Assembly: GCF_902506195.1 (NCBI RefSeq)
Contig: NZ_LR732817.1
Location: 62,001 to 126,000, forward strand
DNA: 64,000 nucleotides
Direction: 5' to 3'
From: Citricoccus sp. K5
GTDB taxonomy: Bacteria > Actinomycetota > Actinomycetes > Actinomycetales > Micrococcaceae
A program made the position numbers and the translations under genes. The notes below the pieces were generated by a model, which saw nothing but the letters and a program-made list of their open reading frames with translations, did no database searches and was not told the origin of the DNA. Shown here piece by piece: positions 44,697-53,254 of the stretch. Position 1 is the first letter of the stretch, and every line of letters begins with the position of its first letter.

Positions 44697-47228
44697 TCAG
44701 ACTCGGCGGCCGGCCAGGGGATTGTCGAGGTCCCCGGCATAGGACAGGGATCCGGCGGGGTCCGTCAGATCCACCATCTGCCGGTTGTTCCGCAGCTGCA
44801 GGCGGTTCAGGCAGGACAACCTGAAGGTCGGTTCCAGGAGACGCAGCGCATCGAACCGTTCGGCCGTCTCCGGGTGCCGGGACCGGTAGTCCGTCAGGCG
44901 TCCGGCCACCACGGCCCAGAACTGCTCCTCGGTGACCAGGGCCTCGCGGTCGAGCAGCGGGGCCAGGAAGCGCAGGAAGCAGTCCACGATGTCCGTCAGG
45001 ATGGAGAGCCCGTGGTCCTCCGGAGCCACCTCGGCCCGGAGTCGTTCGACGCCCGGGGGCAGGTCCGTCCGGTCCCCGAGCACCGCGACCTCCTCCGCCA
45101 GGTCCTTGAGCAGCACCCGCTCGGGGGCGCCGTCCCTCAGCACCAGGATCACGTTCTCCCCGTGCGGCATGAAGACCAGGTCATGGCGGACCAGGCAGTG
45201 CACGATCGGCACCAGGTAGGCGTCCAGGTACCGTTCCAGCCACGCGGTGGCCCCCAGCCCGGAGCGCCGGACGTAGGCAGCGGCCAGGGAGGCGCCATCG
45301 GCATCCGTGTGCAGCAGGGAGGCCATGGTGGTCAGCTGCTCGCCCTGACCGATGCGCGCGGCCGGTGACTCGCGCCAGAGGGCCGCGAGCATCTTCCGGT
45401 AGGCCGAATCCCGCTCGGTGGCCGCATGGAACAGCGGATTGGCATACCCGACGGCGGCGACCTCGCGCAGCAGTTGGACACGCCCCGGATCCAGCTCGGG
45501 GTCAGCGGCGAAGAGCCCCTGCAGCCAGTCGTTGATCGCCGGTGTCGCGTCCATGTACTCCGCGGACAGTCCTCGCAGGAACCCCATGTTGAGGACGGAC
45601 AGGGCTGTCTTGACGTAGTGGCGCTCCGGGGCTGAGCGGTTGAAGAACGTCCGGATGGACTGCTGCGGCTGGTAGAGGTCCTCCGTGGCCCCCAGATGCA
45701 CCAGGTGCCCCGTGGCCACGTCCGCGGCGAAGGTCACCGACAGGCGGTGGCGCCACTGCCAGGGGTGCACTGGTAGCGGCAGGAAGTCCGCGGCGTCCAA
45801 CCCGGTGTCCCGGCAGGCCTGCTCCAGCCGGGCGCGGAACACAGAGCGCAGCTCCGGGCCGAGCTCGGCTTCGAGCAGTCCGTCCAGGTCCAGTCCGTCC
45901 ACCGCGGTGAACCGGGTCCGGGACACATGGGCGGCCACCCACTCCAGGGGCAGGGCCGAGCCGGTCTCCGGGGCCAGATCCAGATAGTCGTCCGAGCCCA
46001 GCCCGAGCCGGCCGTTGTTGGCCACGAAACAGGGGTGGCCCTCGGTCATGGCGGCCTCGATCCTCTGGAAGTCTGCCACGGCGTCACCTGTCCCGGCGGC
46101 GAGCTCCGCCGCGGTGGCCACCGAGTGCAGCTGCTTGTAGCAATGGGAGGCCAGCGTGCTGCCGATCTCCTCCAGGTACACCGGCAGCTGCGCCGTGGAC
46201 AGGCCCAGCACGTCGCGGAAGGCCGTGACGAACCGCTGGACGTCGGGCACCGCGGGTGCCCAGCCGGCGTCGGGATTGGACTCGGGATCACCCGGCGTCC
46301 CGACGCCGGCCGCCTCGCCGCCCCCACGAGCCTCGCCCGGGTGCCCGGTCAGCTCCTCGCAGTGCAGGGACCCGGCATCGATGTCCCAGTGGTCCAGCGC
46401 GTAGCGCCGGGCCTGGAACCGGTAGCGCACACCGGGCCCGTCCACGTGCCACGCGTCTGCCTGGAGCACGGGTTCCAGGAGCCGCTCATGGGTGAATTCG
46501 GCGAGGGCCTTGGCCAGCAGGTGGCGGTTGGCGGTGGCCCAGCGTGCCGGGGACAGGTGGGCGACGGTCTCCGAGGGGCGGCCGGTGGCGGTGGCGAAGT
46601 CGGACCGGGTGCAGAAGGACAGCTGGGCCGTCTTGGCGGGGGCGCCGTCCGCCGCGGGCAGGTCCAGCCGCTCCACGGGTCGGAAGCCCAAGCGGGCGTT
46701 GAGGGCCTGGATCGCGGAGTTCCGCGCATCCGGTTCGACCACCACGCGCAGCACCGCCGGATCCGCGAACAGATGCGCCAGCGACGCCTCCATCGCGGCG
46801 GCGCTGTAGCCGGACTCGGGACCACCGGTGGTGGCCGGGCTGCCGAGAATTGTGGTGGCCGGGTCCGGCAGCAGCAGATGCAGTCCGGCGTCGCCGTGCC
46901 GCCAGGCGTAGCGGCCGGCCAGCACGGACTGGGCCGGGTCATAGGTCTCCAGCAGGAAGGCCGGCGCCCCGCCACGGTGCCCGTCCAGCGCGATCAGTGC
47001 GTGGTGGTGCGAGTCGGCGGCGATCCGCTCGTGCTCAGCGCGGACCTGCTCCACGCCCGCTCCGGTCAGGCCCCAGAAGTGCGCCCGTTCCGTGCTGACC
47101 CAGGAGTGGAGCAGCCCGGCATCGGCCGCCGGGTCGACGGGTCGGAAGGAGAACCGGGGTGTGGCCGGGGCGGTGCCAGCGGTGGGACCTGCGGGCGCCG
47201 GGGTGGGGATGGTGGTCTGGTCGATCAT
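44697..47228 (-). CDS. Fused N-acyltransferase (GNAT) and IucA/IucC siderophore synthetase, DesC-DesD type
   Basis: The 843-aa protein combines two desferrioxamine steps. Residues 25-200 are a GNAT domain of the siderophore N-acyltransferase group (RPVDPAADAGLLHSWVSTERAHFWG; AAMEASLAHLF; LNARLGFRPVERLDLP) that would acylate N-hydroxycadaverine. Residues 215-840 are an NRPS-independent siderophore synthetase: MTEGHPCFVANNGRLGLG, LPVHPWQWRHRL, YQPQQSIRTFFNRS, KTALSVLNMGFLRGLS and MPHGENVILVLRDG, which joins hydroxamates using ATP. Streptomyces DesC and DesD are separate proteins. GGAGG precedes the ATG at 47228, which overlaps the monooxygenase stop; longer in-frame extensions lack support. Confidence 0.9.
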   Translation of the reverse strand: MIDQTTIPTPAPAGPTAGTAPATPRFSFRPVDPAADAGLLHSWVSTERAHFWGLTGAGVEQVRAEHERIAADSHHHALIALDGHRGGAPAFLLETYDPAQSVLAGRYAWRHGDAGLHLLLPDPATTILGSPATTGGPESGYSAAAMEASLAHLFADPAVLRVVVEPDARNSAIQALNARLGFRPVERLDLPAADGAPAKTAQLSFCTRSDFATATGRPSETVAHLSPARWATANRHLLAKALAEFTHERLLEPVLQADAWHVDGPGVRYRFQARRYALDHWDIDAGSLHCEELTGHPGEARGGGEAAGVGTPGDPESNPDAGWAPAVPDVQRFVTAFRDVLGLSTAQLPVYLEEIGSTLASHCYKQLHSVATAAELAAGTGDAVADFQRIEAAMTEGHPCFVANNGRLGLGSDDYLDLAPETGSALPLEWVAAHVSRTRFTAVDGLDLDGLLEAELGPELRSVFRARLEQACRDTGLDAADFLPLPVHPWQWRHRLSVTFAADVATGHLVHLGATEDLYQPQQSIRTFFNRSAPERHYVKTALSVLNMGFLRGLSAEYMDATPAINDWLQGLFAADPELDPGRVQLLREVAAVGYANPLFHAATERDSAYRKMLAALWRESPAARIGQGEQLTTMASLLHTDADGASLAAAYVRRSGLGATAWLERYLDAYLVPIVHCLVRHDLVFMPHGENVILVLRDGAPERVLLKDLAEEVAVLGDRTDLPPGVERLRAEVAPEDHGLSILTDIVDCFLRFLAPLLDREALVTEEQFWAVVAGRLTDYRSRHPETAERFDALRLLEPTFRLSCLNRLQLRNNRQMVDLTDPAGSLSYAGDLDNPLAGRRV

Positions 47229-48583
47229 CGAAGGGCCTCCTGGAGGTCTGCGGACGGGGTGGTCTGTGCGGGGGTGCCGGCGTCGGCGGCGGGGTCGAAG
47301 GTCGCGTGGCTGCCGGGCGTCCCGAATTCCTGGAAGGCGATCCGGCGCTCCGCCACGTAGTGCTCGTGACCGCACAGGCGGTTGACGAGCACGGAGTTCC
47401 GGTAGGCGCCCATCCCCAGGTCCGGAGCCGTGAACCCGTGGGTGTGCAGTTCGGCATTCTGGACGAACACGTCGCCGTGCCTGCCGATCCCGTAGCCACG
47501 GTCCACGTCCCAGCGCCCGTCCGGCAGGCGGGACAGCCGGTCCTCGACGCCGGCCAGGAAGTCCGGCTGACGGTAGCCATAACCGGTGGCCAGGACGACG
47601 GCATCGACCTCGGTCTCCTGTAGCCCGCCGTCCTCGCCGTGGCGCAAGGACAGCACCAGCCGGCCGGTGCTCTCACGGATGCCCTCGAGGGCGGTGGCCG
47701 TCCGCAGGGTGGCCGGGGCGGGGCCGTCCACGCTGGCCGCGTAGAGGCGGTCGTAGATGCTGTTCAGCAGGTCCGCGTTGACACCCTTGTACAGCCCCTG
47801 ATGCTCCGCGCCGAGGCGGTCCCGGACGGATTGAGGCAGGGCGGTGAAATGGTCGATGTAGTCCGGGGACGTCATCTCCAGCGTCGGCTTGGTGTACTCG
47901 AGCGGGAAGAACCGGGGGGACCGGGTCAGCCACTCCACGTGCCGGTGTTCGCCGGCTCCGGCCAGCAGGTCGTCGAAGACCTCGGCGGCGCTCTGCCCAC
48001 TGCCCACGACCGCGATGCGCTCAGCCGCCAGCAACCGTTCCCGGGCGGGCAGATAGCCGGAGGAATGGAAGACGCGTGGGTCGGAGCGCAAGGTGCCGGG
48101 GACGGCGTCGGGCATCCGGGGTTCGGTGCCGGTGCCCAGAATGAGGTTTCGTGCGGCCAGGGTGCGCGGGCCGTCCGGGGTGTGAGCGGTGACGCGGTAG
48201 GCCGTGCCGTCATGGCGGATGTCCGTCACCCGGTGCCCGTACCGGACCGGCAGCTGCTCGGCAGCCCAGGCGAGGTACTTCGCGTACTCGGACCGCAGGG
48301 CGTAGAAGTCCTCGCGGATGTAGAAGGGGTAGATCCGTCCGGCGTCCTTGAGGAAGGCCAGGAAGGAGAGGGGGTGGGTGGGATCGGCCAGGGAGACCAA
48401 GTCGGCGAGGAACGGCACCTGCAGGTGCGTGCCCGCCAGCATCATCCCCGGGTGCCATTGGGGTGCGTCCCGCCCCTCGAGGACCACGACGTCCAGACCG
48501 GCAGGGCCGGCCAGGGCGGCGAAACCCAGGTTGAACGGGCCGGCGCCGATCGCGATGGCGTCGTGGACGATGGGCGCGCTCAT
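47225..48583 (-). CDS. desB: L-lysine/cadaverine N-hydroxylating monooxygenase (DesB type)
   Basis: The 452-aa flavin monooxygenase is of the lysine/ornithine N-hydroxylase family. The FAD motif AIGAGPFNLGFAALAG is at residue 11, the NADPH motif VVGSGQSAAEVFDDLL near residue 200, and the family ATGYGYRQPDFL near residue 330. It would N-hydroxylate cadaverine in desferrioxamine synthesis. Its ends overlap both neighbours by 4 bp, so the three genes form one coupled operon. Alternative: L-lysine itself as substrate. Confidence 0.9.
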   Translation of the reverse strand: MSAPIVHDAIAIGAGPFNLGFAALAGPAGLDVVVLEGRDAPQWHPGMMLAGTHLQVPFLADLVSLADPTHPLSFLAFLKDAGRIYPFYIREDFYALRSEYAKYLAWAAEQLPVRYGHRVTDIRHDGTAYRVTAHTPDGPRTLAARNLILGTGTEPRMPDAVPGTLRSDPRVFHSSGYLPARERLLAAERIAVVGSGQSAAEVFDDLLAGAGEHRHVEWLTRSPRFFPLEYTKPTLEMTSPDYIDHFTALPQSVRDRLGAEHQGLYKGVNADLLNSIYDRLYAASVDGPAPATLRTATALEGIRESTGRLVLSLRHGEDGGLQETEVDAVVLATGYGYRQPDFLAGVEDRLSRLPDGRWDVDRGYGIGRHGDVFVQNAELHTHGFTAPDLGMGAYRNSVLVNRLCGHEHYVAERRIAFQEFGTPGSHATFDPAADAGTPAQTTPSADLQEALR

Positions 48584-50157
48584 GCGGCCACCTCCGATCC
48601 GGCCACGGCACGCCCATGCCGGACCACCGCCTCGAGGATGGCCTCCACGTCGGCCACGGTGGTGCGCGGGTTGAGCAGGGTCAGCTTCAGGTGACGCCGG
48701 CCGGCGACGGTGGTGGCGGCGACCATGGCCTCTCCGGAGCGGTACAGCGAACGCCGGAGGGCATCCTGCAGCCGGTCCACGGCCACGCCGTCCGCCTCAG
48801 GTCCCCATCCCGGTTCGAACCGGAACACCACGGTTCCGAGCTGGACCGGGGCGGCGAGCTCGAGCTCGCCGCTGTCCTCCACCAGCCGGCCCGCCTCCGC
48901 GGCCAGGTCCAGGGTGGCGTCGAAGAGCCCGCCGAGGACGTCGGAGCCCAGGGACCGCAGCGTCACCCACAGTTTCAGGGCATCGAAGCGCCGGGTGGTC
49001 TGCAGCGACTTGTCCACCTGGTTGGGGCTGTCCGGGTCCTGGTCCGGGTTGAGGTAGTCGGCGTGGTGCGTGATGTGGGCGAACCGGCTGCCCTCGGCCA
49101 CCAGCAGCGCACTGGAGCCGATGGGCTGGAAGAACGACTTGTGGAAGTCCACGGTCACGGAATCGGCCCGTTCGATCCCCGCGAGCCAGTGCCGGCGGGT
49201 GGGGGAGGCGAGCAGTCCGCAGCCGTAGGCGGCGTCCACGTGGAACCAGGCGCCGTTCCTCCGGGCCGTTGAGGCCAGGGCGTCCAGCGGGTCGATGGCG
49301 CCGAAGTCGGTGGTGCCAGCGGTGGCGACGACGGCCAGGGCGCGCAGTCCGCGCGCCACGTCCTCGCCCATGGCCCGTTCCAGGGCCACCTGGTCCATGC
49401 GGTGGTTCCGGTCCACGGGGATCGGCACGACCGCATCCTCACCCAGACCGAGGTGGACGGCCGAGCGCACGATGCTGAAGTGGCTGTCCTGGGAGGCGTA
49501 GATCCGCCAGCCGGCCAGTCGCCCCGGAAGGGGGCCGGTCCCCGGGGAGACGGCACGGTTGCGGGCCATCAGCAGCGCCTGAAGGTTCGACTGGGTGCCG
49601 CCGCTGGTGAAGATTCCGTCCGCTGCCGCACCCAGTCCGGCCAGGTCGGCGGCCCACCGCACCAGCCGCCGCTCGATCAAGCTGGCGCCGGCCGACTGGT
49701 CCCAGGTGTCCATGGAGGTGTTGATGCTCGTGACCAGTGCCTCCGCCGCCACGGCCGGCAGGGCCACCGGGCAGTTCAAGTGGGCGGCGTACCGGGGGTG
49801 GTGGAAGTACACCGCATCGTCCAGGTAGAGCGAGGAGGCCTCGGCCAGCGCGGCCTCGGTCGAGCCGAGCGGCGCCGCGAGGTCGATGGCCGAGACGGAC
49901 TCCTGCAGGTCCGCTGGGTCCGGTCCGGTCGTCGGCGACTGCGCCCGAACGATCGCCGCGGCGGCCAGCAGGGCAGCGGTCCCGGTGTCCTGTACGAAGC
50001 GGTGCGCGTTGTCGGCGGAGAGCAGAGCGGCGTCCGCGGCGGGGTGCCGTAGGGCGAGGCTGTCCGGACCCTGCATCGGGCTGGTGTGGCTGATCGGGCT
50101 GGTCTGACCGGTCGGATCGGCCGGGGCCATCTGCTCGGTGGAGCTGGGGGCTGTCAT
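48580..50157 (-). CDS. desA: PLP-dependent lysine decarboxylase (DesA type)
   Basis: This 525-aa group II (aromatic-amino-acid type) decarboxylase has the PLP-binding FTSGGTQSNLQALLMARNRA, VVATAGTTDFGAIDPLDAL, HVDAAYGCGLL and the Schiff-base Lys in VDFHKSFFQPIGSSALLV. In desferrioxamine clusters this family makes cadaverine from lysine; diaminobutyrate decarboxylases are close relatives and cannot be excluded by eye. GAAGGGA precedes the ATG. The first 70 residues are a Thr/Pro/Ser-rich leader. An iron box 16 nt upstream of the start predicts expression under iron limitation. Confidence 0.9.
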   Translation of the reverse strand: MTAPSSTEQMAPADPTGQTSPISHTSPMQGPDSLALRHPAADAALLSADNAHRFVQDTGTAALLAAAAIVRAQSPTTGPDPADLQESVSAIDLAAPLGSTEAALAEASSLYLDDAVYFHHPRYAAHLNCPVALPAVAAEALVTSINTSMDTWDQSAGASLIERRLVRWAADLAGLGAAADGIFTSGGTQSNLQALLMARNRAVSPGTGPLPGRLAGWRIYASQDSHFSIVRSAVHLGLGEDAVVPIPVDRNHRMDQVALERAMGEDVARGLRALAVVATAGTTDFGAIDPLDALASTARRNGAWFHVDAAYGCGLLASPTRRHWLAGIERADSVTVDFHKSFFQPIGSSALLVAEGSRFAHITHHADYLNPDQDPDSPNQVDKSLQTTRRFDALKLWVTLRSLGSDVLGGLFDATLDLAAEAGRLVEDSGELELAAPVQLGTVVFRFEPGWGPEADGVAVDRLQDALRRSLYRSGEAMVAATTVAGRRHLKLTLLNPRTTVADVEAILEAVVRHGRAVAGSEVAA

Positions 50158-50173
50158 ACTGTCCCTTCGTTGA

Positions 50174-50192
50174 TGAGGTTAGCCTTACCTAA
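50174..50192. promoter_or_regulatory. IdeR/DmdR iron box of the siderophore operon
   Basis: TGAGGTTAGCCTTACCTAA closely matches the actinobacterial iron-repressor palindrome TTAGGTTAGGCTAACCTAA. It sits 16 nt upstream of the decarboxylase ATG, where it would cover the promoter. Confidence 0.88.
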
Positions 50193-50397
50193 CCGGCGTC
50201 CATTAAACGCACAGGGGTGGGCGGTAATTCAACTGGACCTTTGGCCAGGGTGGTGGAGGCGATGGGGATGGCCAGTACGGCCGGGTTGAGATGGCCAGGG
50301 CCAGGGCGGCCGGGCTGGTCGAGTGGCGGAATGGCGAGCCCAGCAGCTCTGCCGCGGAGGGTGTGTGCTGGGCCACCCTCCTGTTAGGGTGGTGGTC

Positions 50398-50417
50398 ATT
50401 ACTGACCGATCGTTCAG
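50398..50417. promoter_or_regulatory. PaaR-type TetR operator, site 3 (paaZ)
   Basis: ATTACTGACCGATCGTTCAG, in the opposite orientation to sites 2, 4 and 5, lies 15 nt before the paaZ ATG. A TAGGGT (50385-50390), a common actinobacterial -10 form, places the transcription start beside the site. Confidence 0.75.
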
Positions 50418-50432
50418 AAAGGCCTCTGCCGG

Positions 50433-52562
50433 ATGAGCACGCACACGACCACCGCCACCGTCCCCAGCTACGTCCTCGACCAGTGGTGGACCCCCGCGGA
50501 GGGCTCCCGCACCGCGGAGGTCCGGGACGCCAACACCGGCGAGGCCATGCTCCGTTTCGGGGCCGAGGGCCTGGACCTCGGCGAGGTTCTGGCGCATGCC
50601 CGCACCATCGGCCAGCGCGAGCTCGGGGCACTGACCCTGCACGAACGGGCGCTGAAGCTCAAGGAACTCGCTATGTTCCTCAATGGCCGCCGTGACGAGC
50701 TGTATGCCCTCTCCCACCGGACGGGGGCCACCCAGGTGGACAACATGGTGGACATCGACGGCGGTATCGGCGTGCTGTTCACCTACTCGTCCAAGGGGCG
50801 GCGCGAACTGCCCAACGCCAACGTCATCCAGGACGGGGGCGTGGAGCCACTGTCCAAGGACGGCTCCTTCATCGGCACCCACATCTACACCCGTATCCCG
50901 GGAGCAGCTGTGCAGGTCAACGCCTTCAACTTCCCGGTCTGGGGCATGCTTGAGAAGTTCGCGCCGGCCTTCATCGCCGGCGTGCCCACCATCGTCAAGC
51001 CGGCCACCCCCACCGGCTATGTCACCGAGGCCGCTGTGCGGATCATGATCGAATCCGGGATCCTGCCGCCTGGCTCGTTGCAGCTGATCTCCGGATCCGC
51101 CCGCGGGCTGCTGGACGTCATGGACTATCGGGACCTGCTGGCCTTCACCGGATCGGCCTCCACAGCGCAGTCGCTCAAGGCCCATCCGAACGTGGTGACC
51201 GGCGGCGTCCGCTTCACCGCCGAGACCGACTCGCTCAACGCCGCCATCCTCGGCCCGGACGCCGTGGAGGGCACCCCGGAGTTCGATGCCTTCGTCAAGG
51301 CCGTCGTCACCGAGATGACCGTCAAGGCCGGGCAGAAGTGCACCGCCATCCGGCGCACCATCGTCCCCGAGGGCCAGCGGGATGCCGTGGCCCGGGCCGT
51401 CTCCGAGCGGCTGGACTCACGCGTGGTCCTCGGCGACCCGCGCGCCGAGGGCGTCACCATGGGCGCCCTGGCCTCCCTGGACCAGTTGCGGGACGTGCGC
51501 GGTGCCGTCGAGGACCTGCTCGCCGCCGGGGGTGAACTCGCCTATGGAACCCTGGACGCCCCCTCGGTGCGCACCGCCTCAGGTGAGGAGGCCGTCGTCG
51601 AGCAGGGTGCCTTCATGTCCCCGATACTGCTCTCCTGGGCGGACGGGGACGCCGAGGCCGTGCACTCCCGCGAGGCATTCGGGCCGGTGACCTCCTTGCT
51701 GGGCTACACCGACGTGACCGACGCCGTCCGCCTGGCCGCCCGCGGCTCCGGCTCACTCGTGGCCACGGTGTGCACGAACGATCCGGAGGTCGCGCGCGAA
51801 CTGACCACCGGGATCGCCGGCCACCACGGCCGCGTGCATTTGCTCAACCGGGAGACCGCCCGGTCCAGCACCGGCCATGGCTCTCCGATGCCCCAGCTGG
51901 TCCACGGCGGGCCGGGCCGGGCCGGGGGCGGTGAGGAGCTCGGCGGCATCCGCGCCGTCCTGCACCACATGCAGCGCACCGCCCTGCAGGGCTCGCCCAA
52001 CCTGGTCACGGCCGTCACCGGCGTGTGGCAGACCGGGGCGGACCGCCGCATCGCGGGATCACCGGCGTACGGGGCCGAGTCCGGCCAGAAGCACCCGTTC
52101 CGTAAGTCACTCACAGACCTGCGGGTCGGTGACGCCCTGGCCTCGGACCTGCGCCAGGTCACCCAGGAGGACATCACCGCGTTCGCCCACACCACAGGGG
52201 ACACCTTCTACGCCCACACGAACCCGGAGGCGGCCGCCGCCAACCCCTTCTTCCCGGGCACCGTGGCGCACGGCTACCTGCTGGTGGCCTGGGCCGCCGG
52301 ACTCTTCGTGGAGCCGGCTCCCGGCCCGGTGCTGGCCAACTACGGCCTGGAGAACCTGCGGTTCGTCACGCCGGTGGCCGCCGGTGACTCCATCCGCATC
52401 ACCCTGACCGCCAAGAGGATCACCCCGCGGGTGACGGACGAGTACGGCGAGGTGGCCTGGGACGCCGTGATCCACAACCAGGACGACGAGATCGTGGCGA
52501 CCTACGATGTCCTGACCCTGGTGGAGAAGGAGGACACCCTCTACCGGGACTGGACCGACTGA
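50433..52562 (+). CDS. paaZ: Bifunctional oxepin-CoA hydrolase / 3-oxo-5,6-dehydrosuberyl-CoA semialdehyde dehydrogenase
   Basis: The 709-aa PaaZ has an aldehyde dehydrogenase domain (residues 1-530; QVNAFNFPVWGMLEKFAPAFIAGVP; Cys303 in VKAGQKCTAIRR) and a C-terminal MaoC hydratase domain (560-709; FAHTTGDTFYAHTNPEAAAANPFFPGTVAHGYLLV). The hydratase opens the oxepin ring and the dehydrogenase oxidises the resulting aldehyde. Both active sites look intact. The ATG is 15 nt past a TetR-type operator. It converges with the repressor gene. Confidence 0.96.
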   Translation: MSTHTTTATVPSYVLDQWWTPAEGSRTAEVRDANTGEAMLRFGAEGLDLGEVLAHARTIGQRELGALTLHERALKLKELAMFLNGRRDELYALSHRTGATQVDNMVDIDGGIGVLFTYSSKGRRELPNANVIQDGGVEPLSKDGSFIGTHIYTRIPGAAVQVNAFNFPVWGMLEKFAPAFIAGVPTIVKPATPTGYVTEAAVRIMIESGILPPGSLQLISGSARGLLDVMDYRDLLAFTGSASTAQSLKAHPNVVTGGVRFTAETDSLNAAILGPDAVEGTPEFDAFVKAVVTEMTVKAGQKCTAIRRTIVPEGQRDAVARAVSERLDSRVVLGDPRAEGVTMGALASLDQLRDVRGAVEDLLAAGGELAYGTLDAPSVRTASGEEAVVEQGAFMSPILLSWADGDAEAVHSREAFGPVTSLLGYTDVTDAVRLAARGSGSLVATVCTNDPEVARELTTGIAGHHGRVHLLNRETARSSTGHGSPMPQLVHGGPGRAGGGEELGGIRAVLHHMQRTALQGSPNLVTAVTGVWQTGADRRIAGSPAYGAESGQKHPFRKSLTDLRVGDALASDLRQVTQEDITAFAHTTGDTFYAHTNPEAAAANPFFPGTVAHGYLLVAWAAGLFVEPAPGPVLANYGLENLRFVTPVAAGDSIRITLTAKRITPRVTDEYGEVAWDAVIHNQDDEIVATYDVLTLVEKEDTLYRDWTD

Positions 52563-52580
52563 GGCCGACCCTGCGCCGGG

Positions 52581-53195
52581 TCAGGCGCGGGCGCGCAGCC
52601 CGTCCACGATCATGGCGATCGCGTTCTCCTCGACCTGCGCGGGGGAGACGGGCCCGTCCGGGCGGTACCACTCCACCAGGGAGTTGATCATGCCGAACAT
52701 CAACCGGGTGGTGGTGCGCGGCTCCACATCGCTGCGCACCTTGCCCTCGGCCTGGGCAGCCACCACGAGGTCCACGATCTTGTGGTCCACCGTGCGGCGG
52801 CGCTGCAGGGCGTCACGCTCGATCTCGGTGTTACCGCGCAAGCGCAGCAGCAGGGTCACGTAGGGCTGGCGGTCGATGAGGACGCGGATGGTCGAGCGCA
52901 GGATGAACTCGAGGCGCTCGATGGTGCCGCCCTTCTGGGCACGCTCGTCCTCGCCGATGGATTCCAGGGGGACCAGGGCCTCGTCCAGGGCCAGCCGCAG
53001 CAGGTCCCCCTTCGAGGGCACGTGGTGGTAGATCGCCGACTTGCTGACCCCGAGCTCCACGGCGAGCATCCCCATGGAGGTGGCGTCATAGCCATGGCGG
53101 TTGAACACCTGGACGGCGATCTCCAGCACCGAGTCCTGGTCATAGCCGGGCCGGCCCCGCCGGGGGGACTTCGGCACGGCGGAAGCGGTCGTCAT
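52581..53195 (-). CDS. paaR: TetR-family repressor of the paa genes (PaaR-like)
   Basis: The 204-aa TetR regulator has a basic leader (PKSPRRGRPGYD) and the N-terminal helix-turn-helix SVLEIAVQVFNRHGYDATSMGMLAVELGVSKSAIYHHVPSKGDLLRLAL. The C-terminal domain matches the family of phenylacetate regulators, whose effector is phenylacetyl-CoA. AGGAG precedes the ATG. Five near-identical operator sites in the window are the probable targets; none lies next to its own start, so it may be transcribed with the paaK genes upstream. The PaaR name is from context. Confidence 0.85.
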   Translation of the reverse strand: MTTASAVPKSPRRGRPGYDQDSVLEIAVQVFNRHGYDATSMGMLAVELGVSKSAIYHHVPSKGDLLRLALDEALVPLESIGEDERAQKGGTIERLEFILRSTIRVLIDRQPYVTLLLRLRGNTEIERDALQRRRTVDHKIVDLVVAAQAEGKVRSDVEPRTTTRLMFGMINSLVEWYRPDGPVSPAQVEENAIAMIVDGLRARA

Positions 53196-53254
53196 GTCAG
53201 GTCTCCTGATCGGCGCGGGTGGATGGTCCTACACGGTCCTATGGTCCTGCGGAC

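Noticed and set aside
50100-50109. Another TGGTCTGACC match
   Set aside because: It lies inside the decarboxylase coding sequence and lacks A/T flanks, so it is treated as a chance match. It also shows that the 10-base core alone is not specific.
48580-50157. Alternative reading as glutamate or aromatic-amino-acid decarboxylase
   Set aside because: The fold is shared, but the operon with a lysine-type N-hydroxylase and a siderophore synthetase plus an iron box makes a siderophore diamine decarboxylase far more likely.
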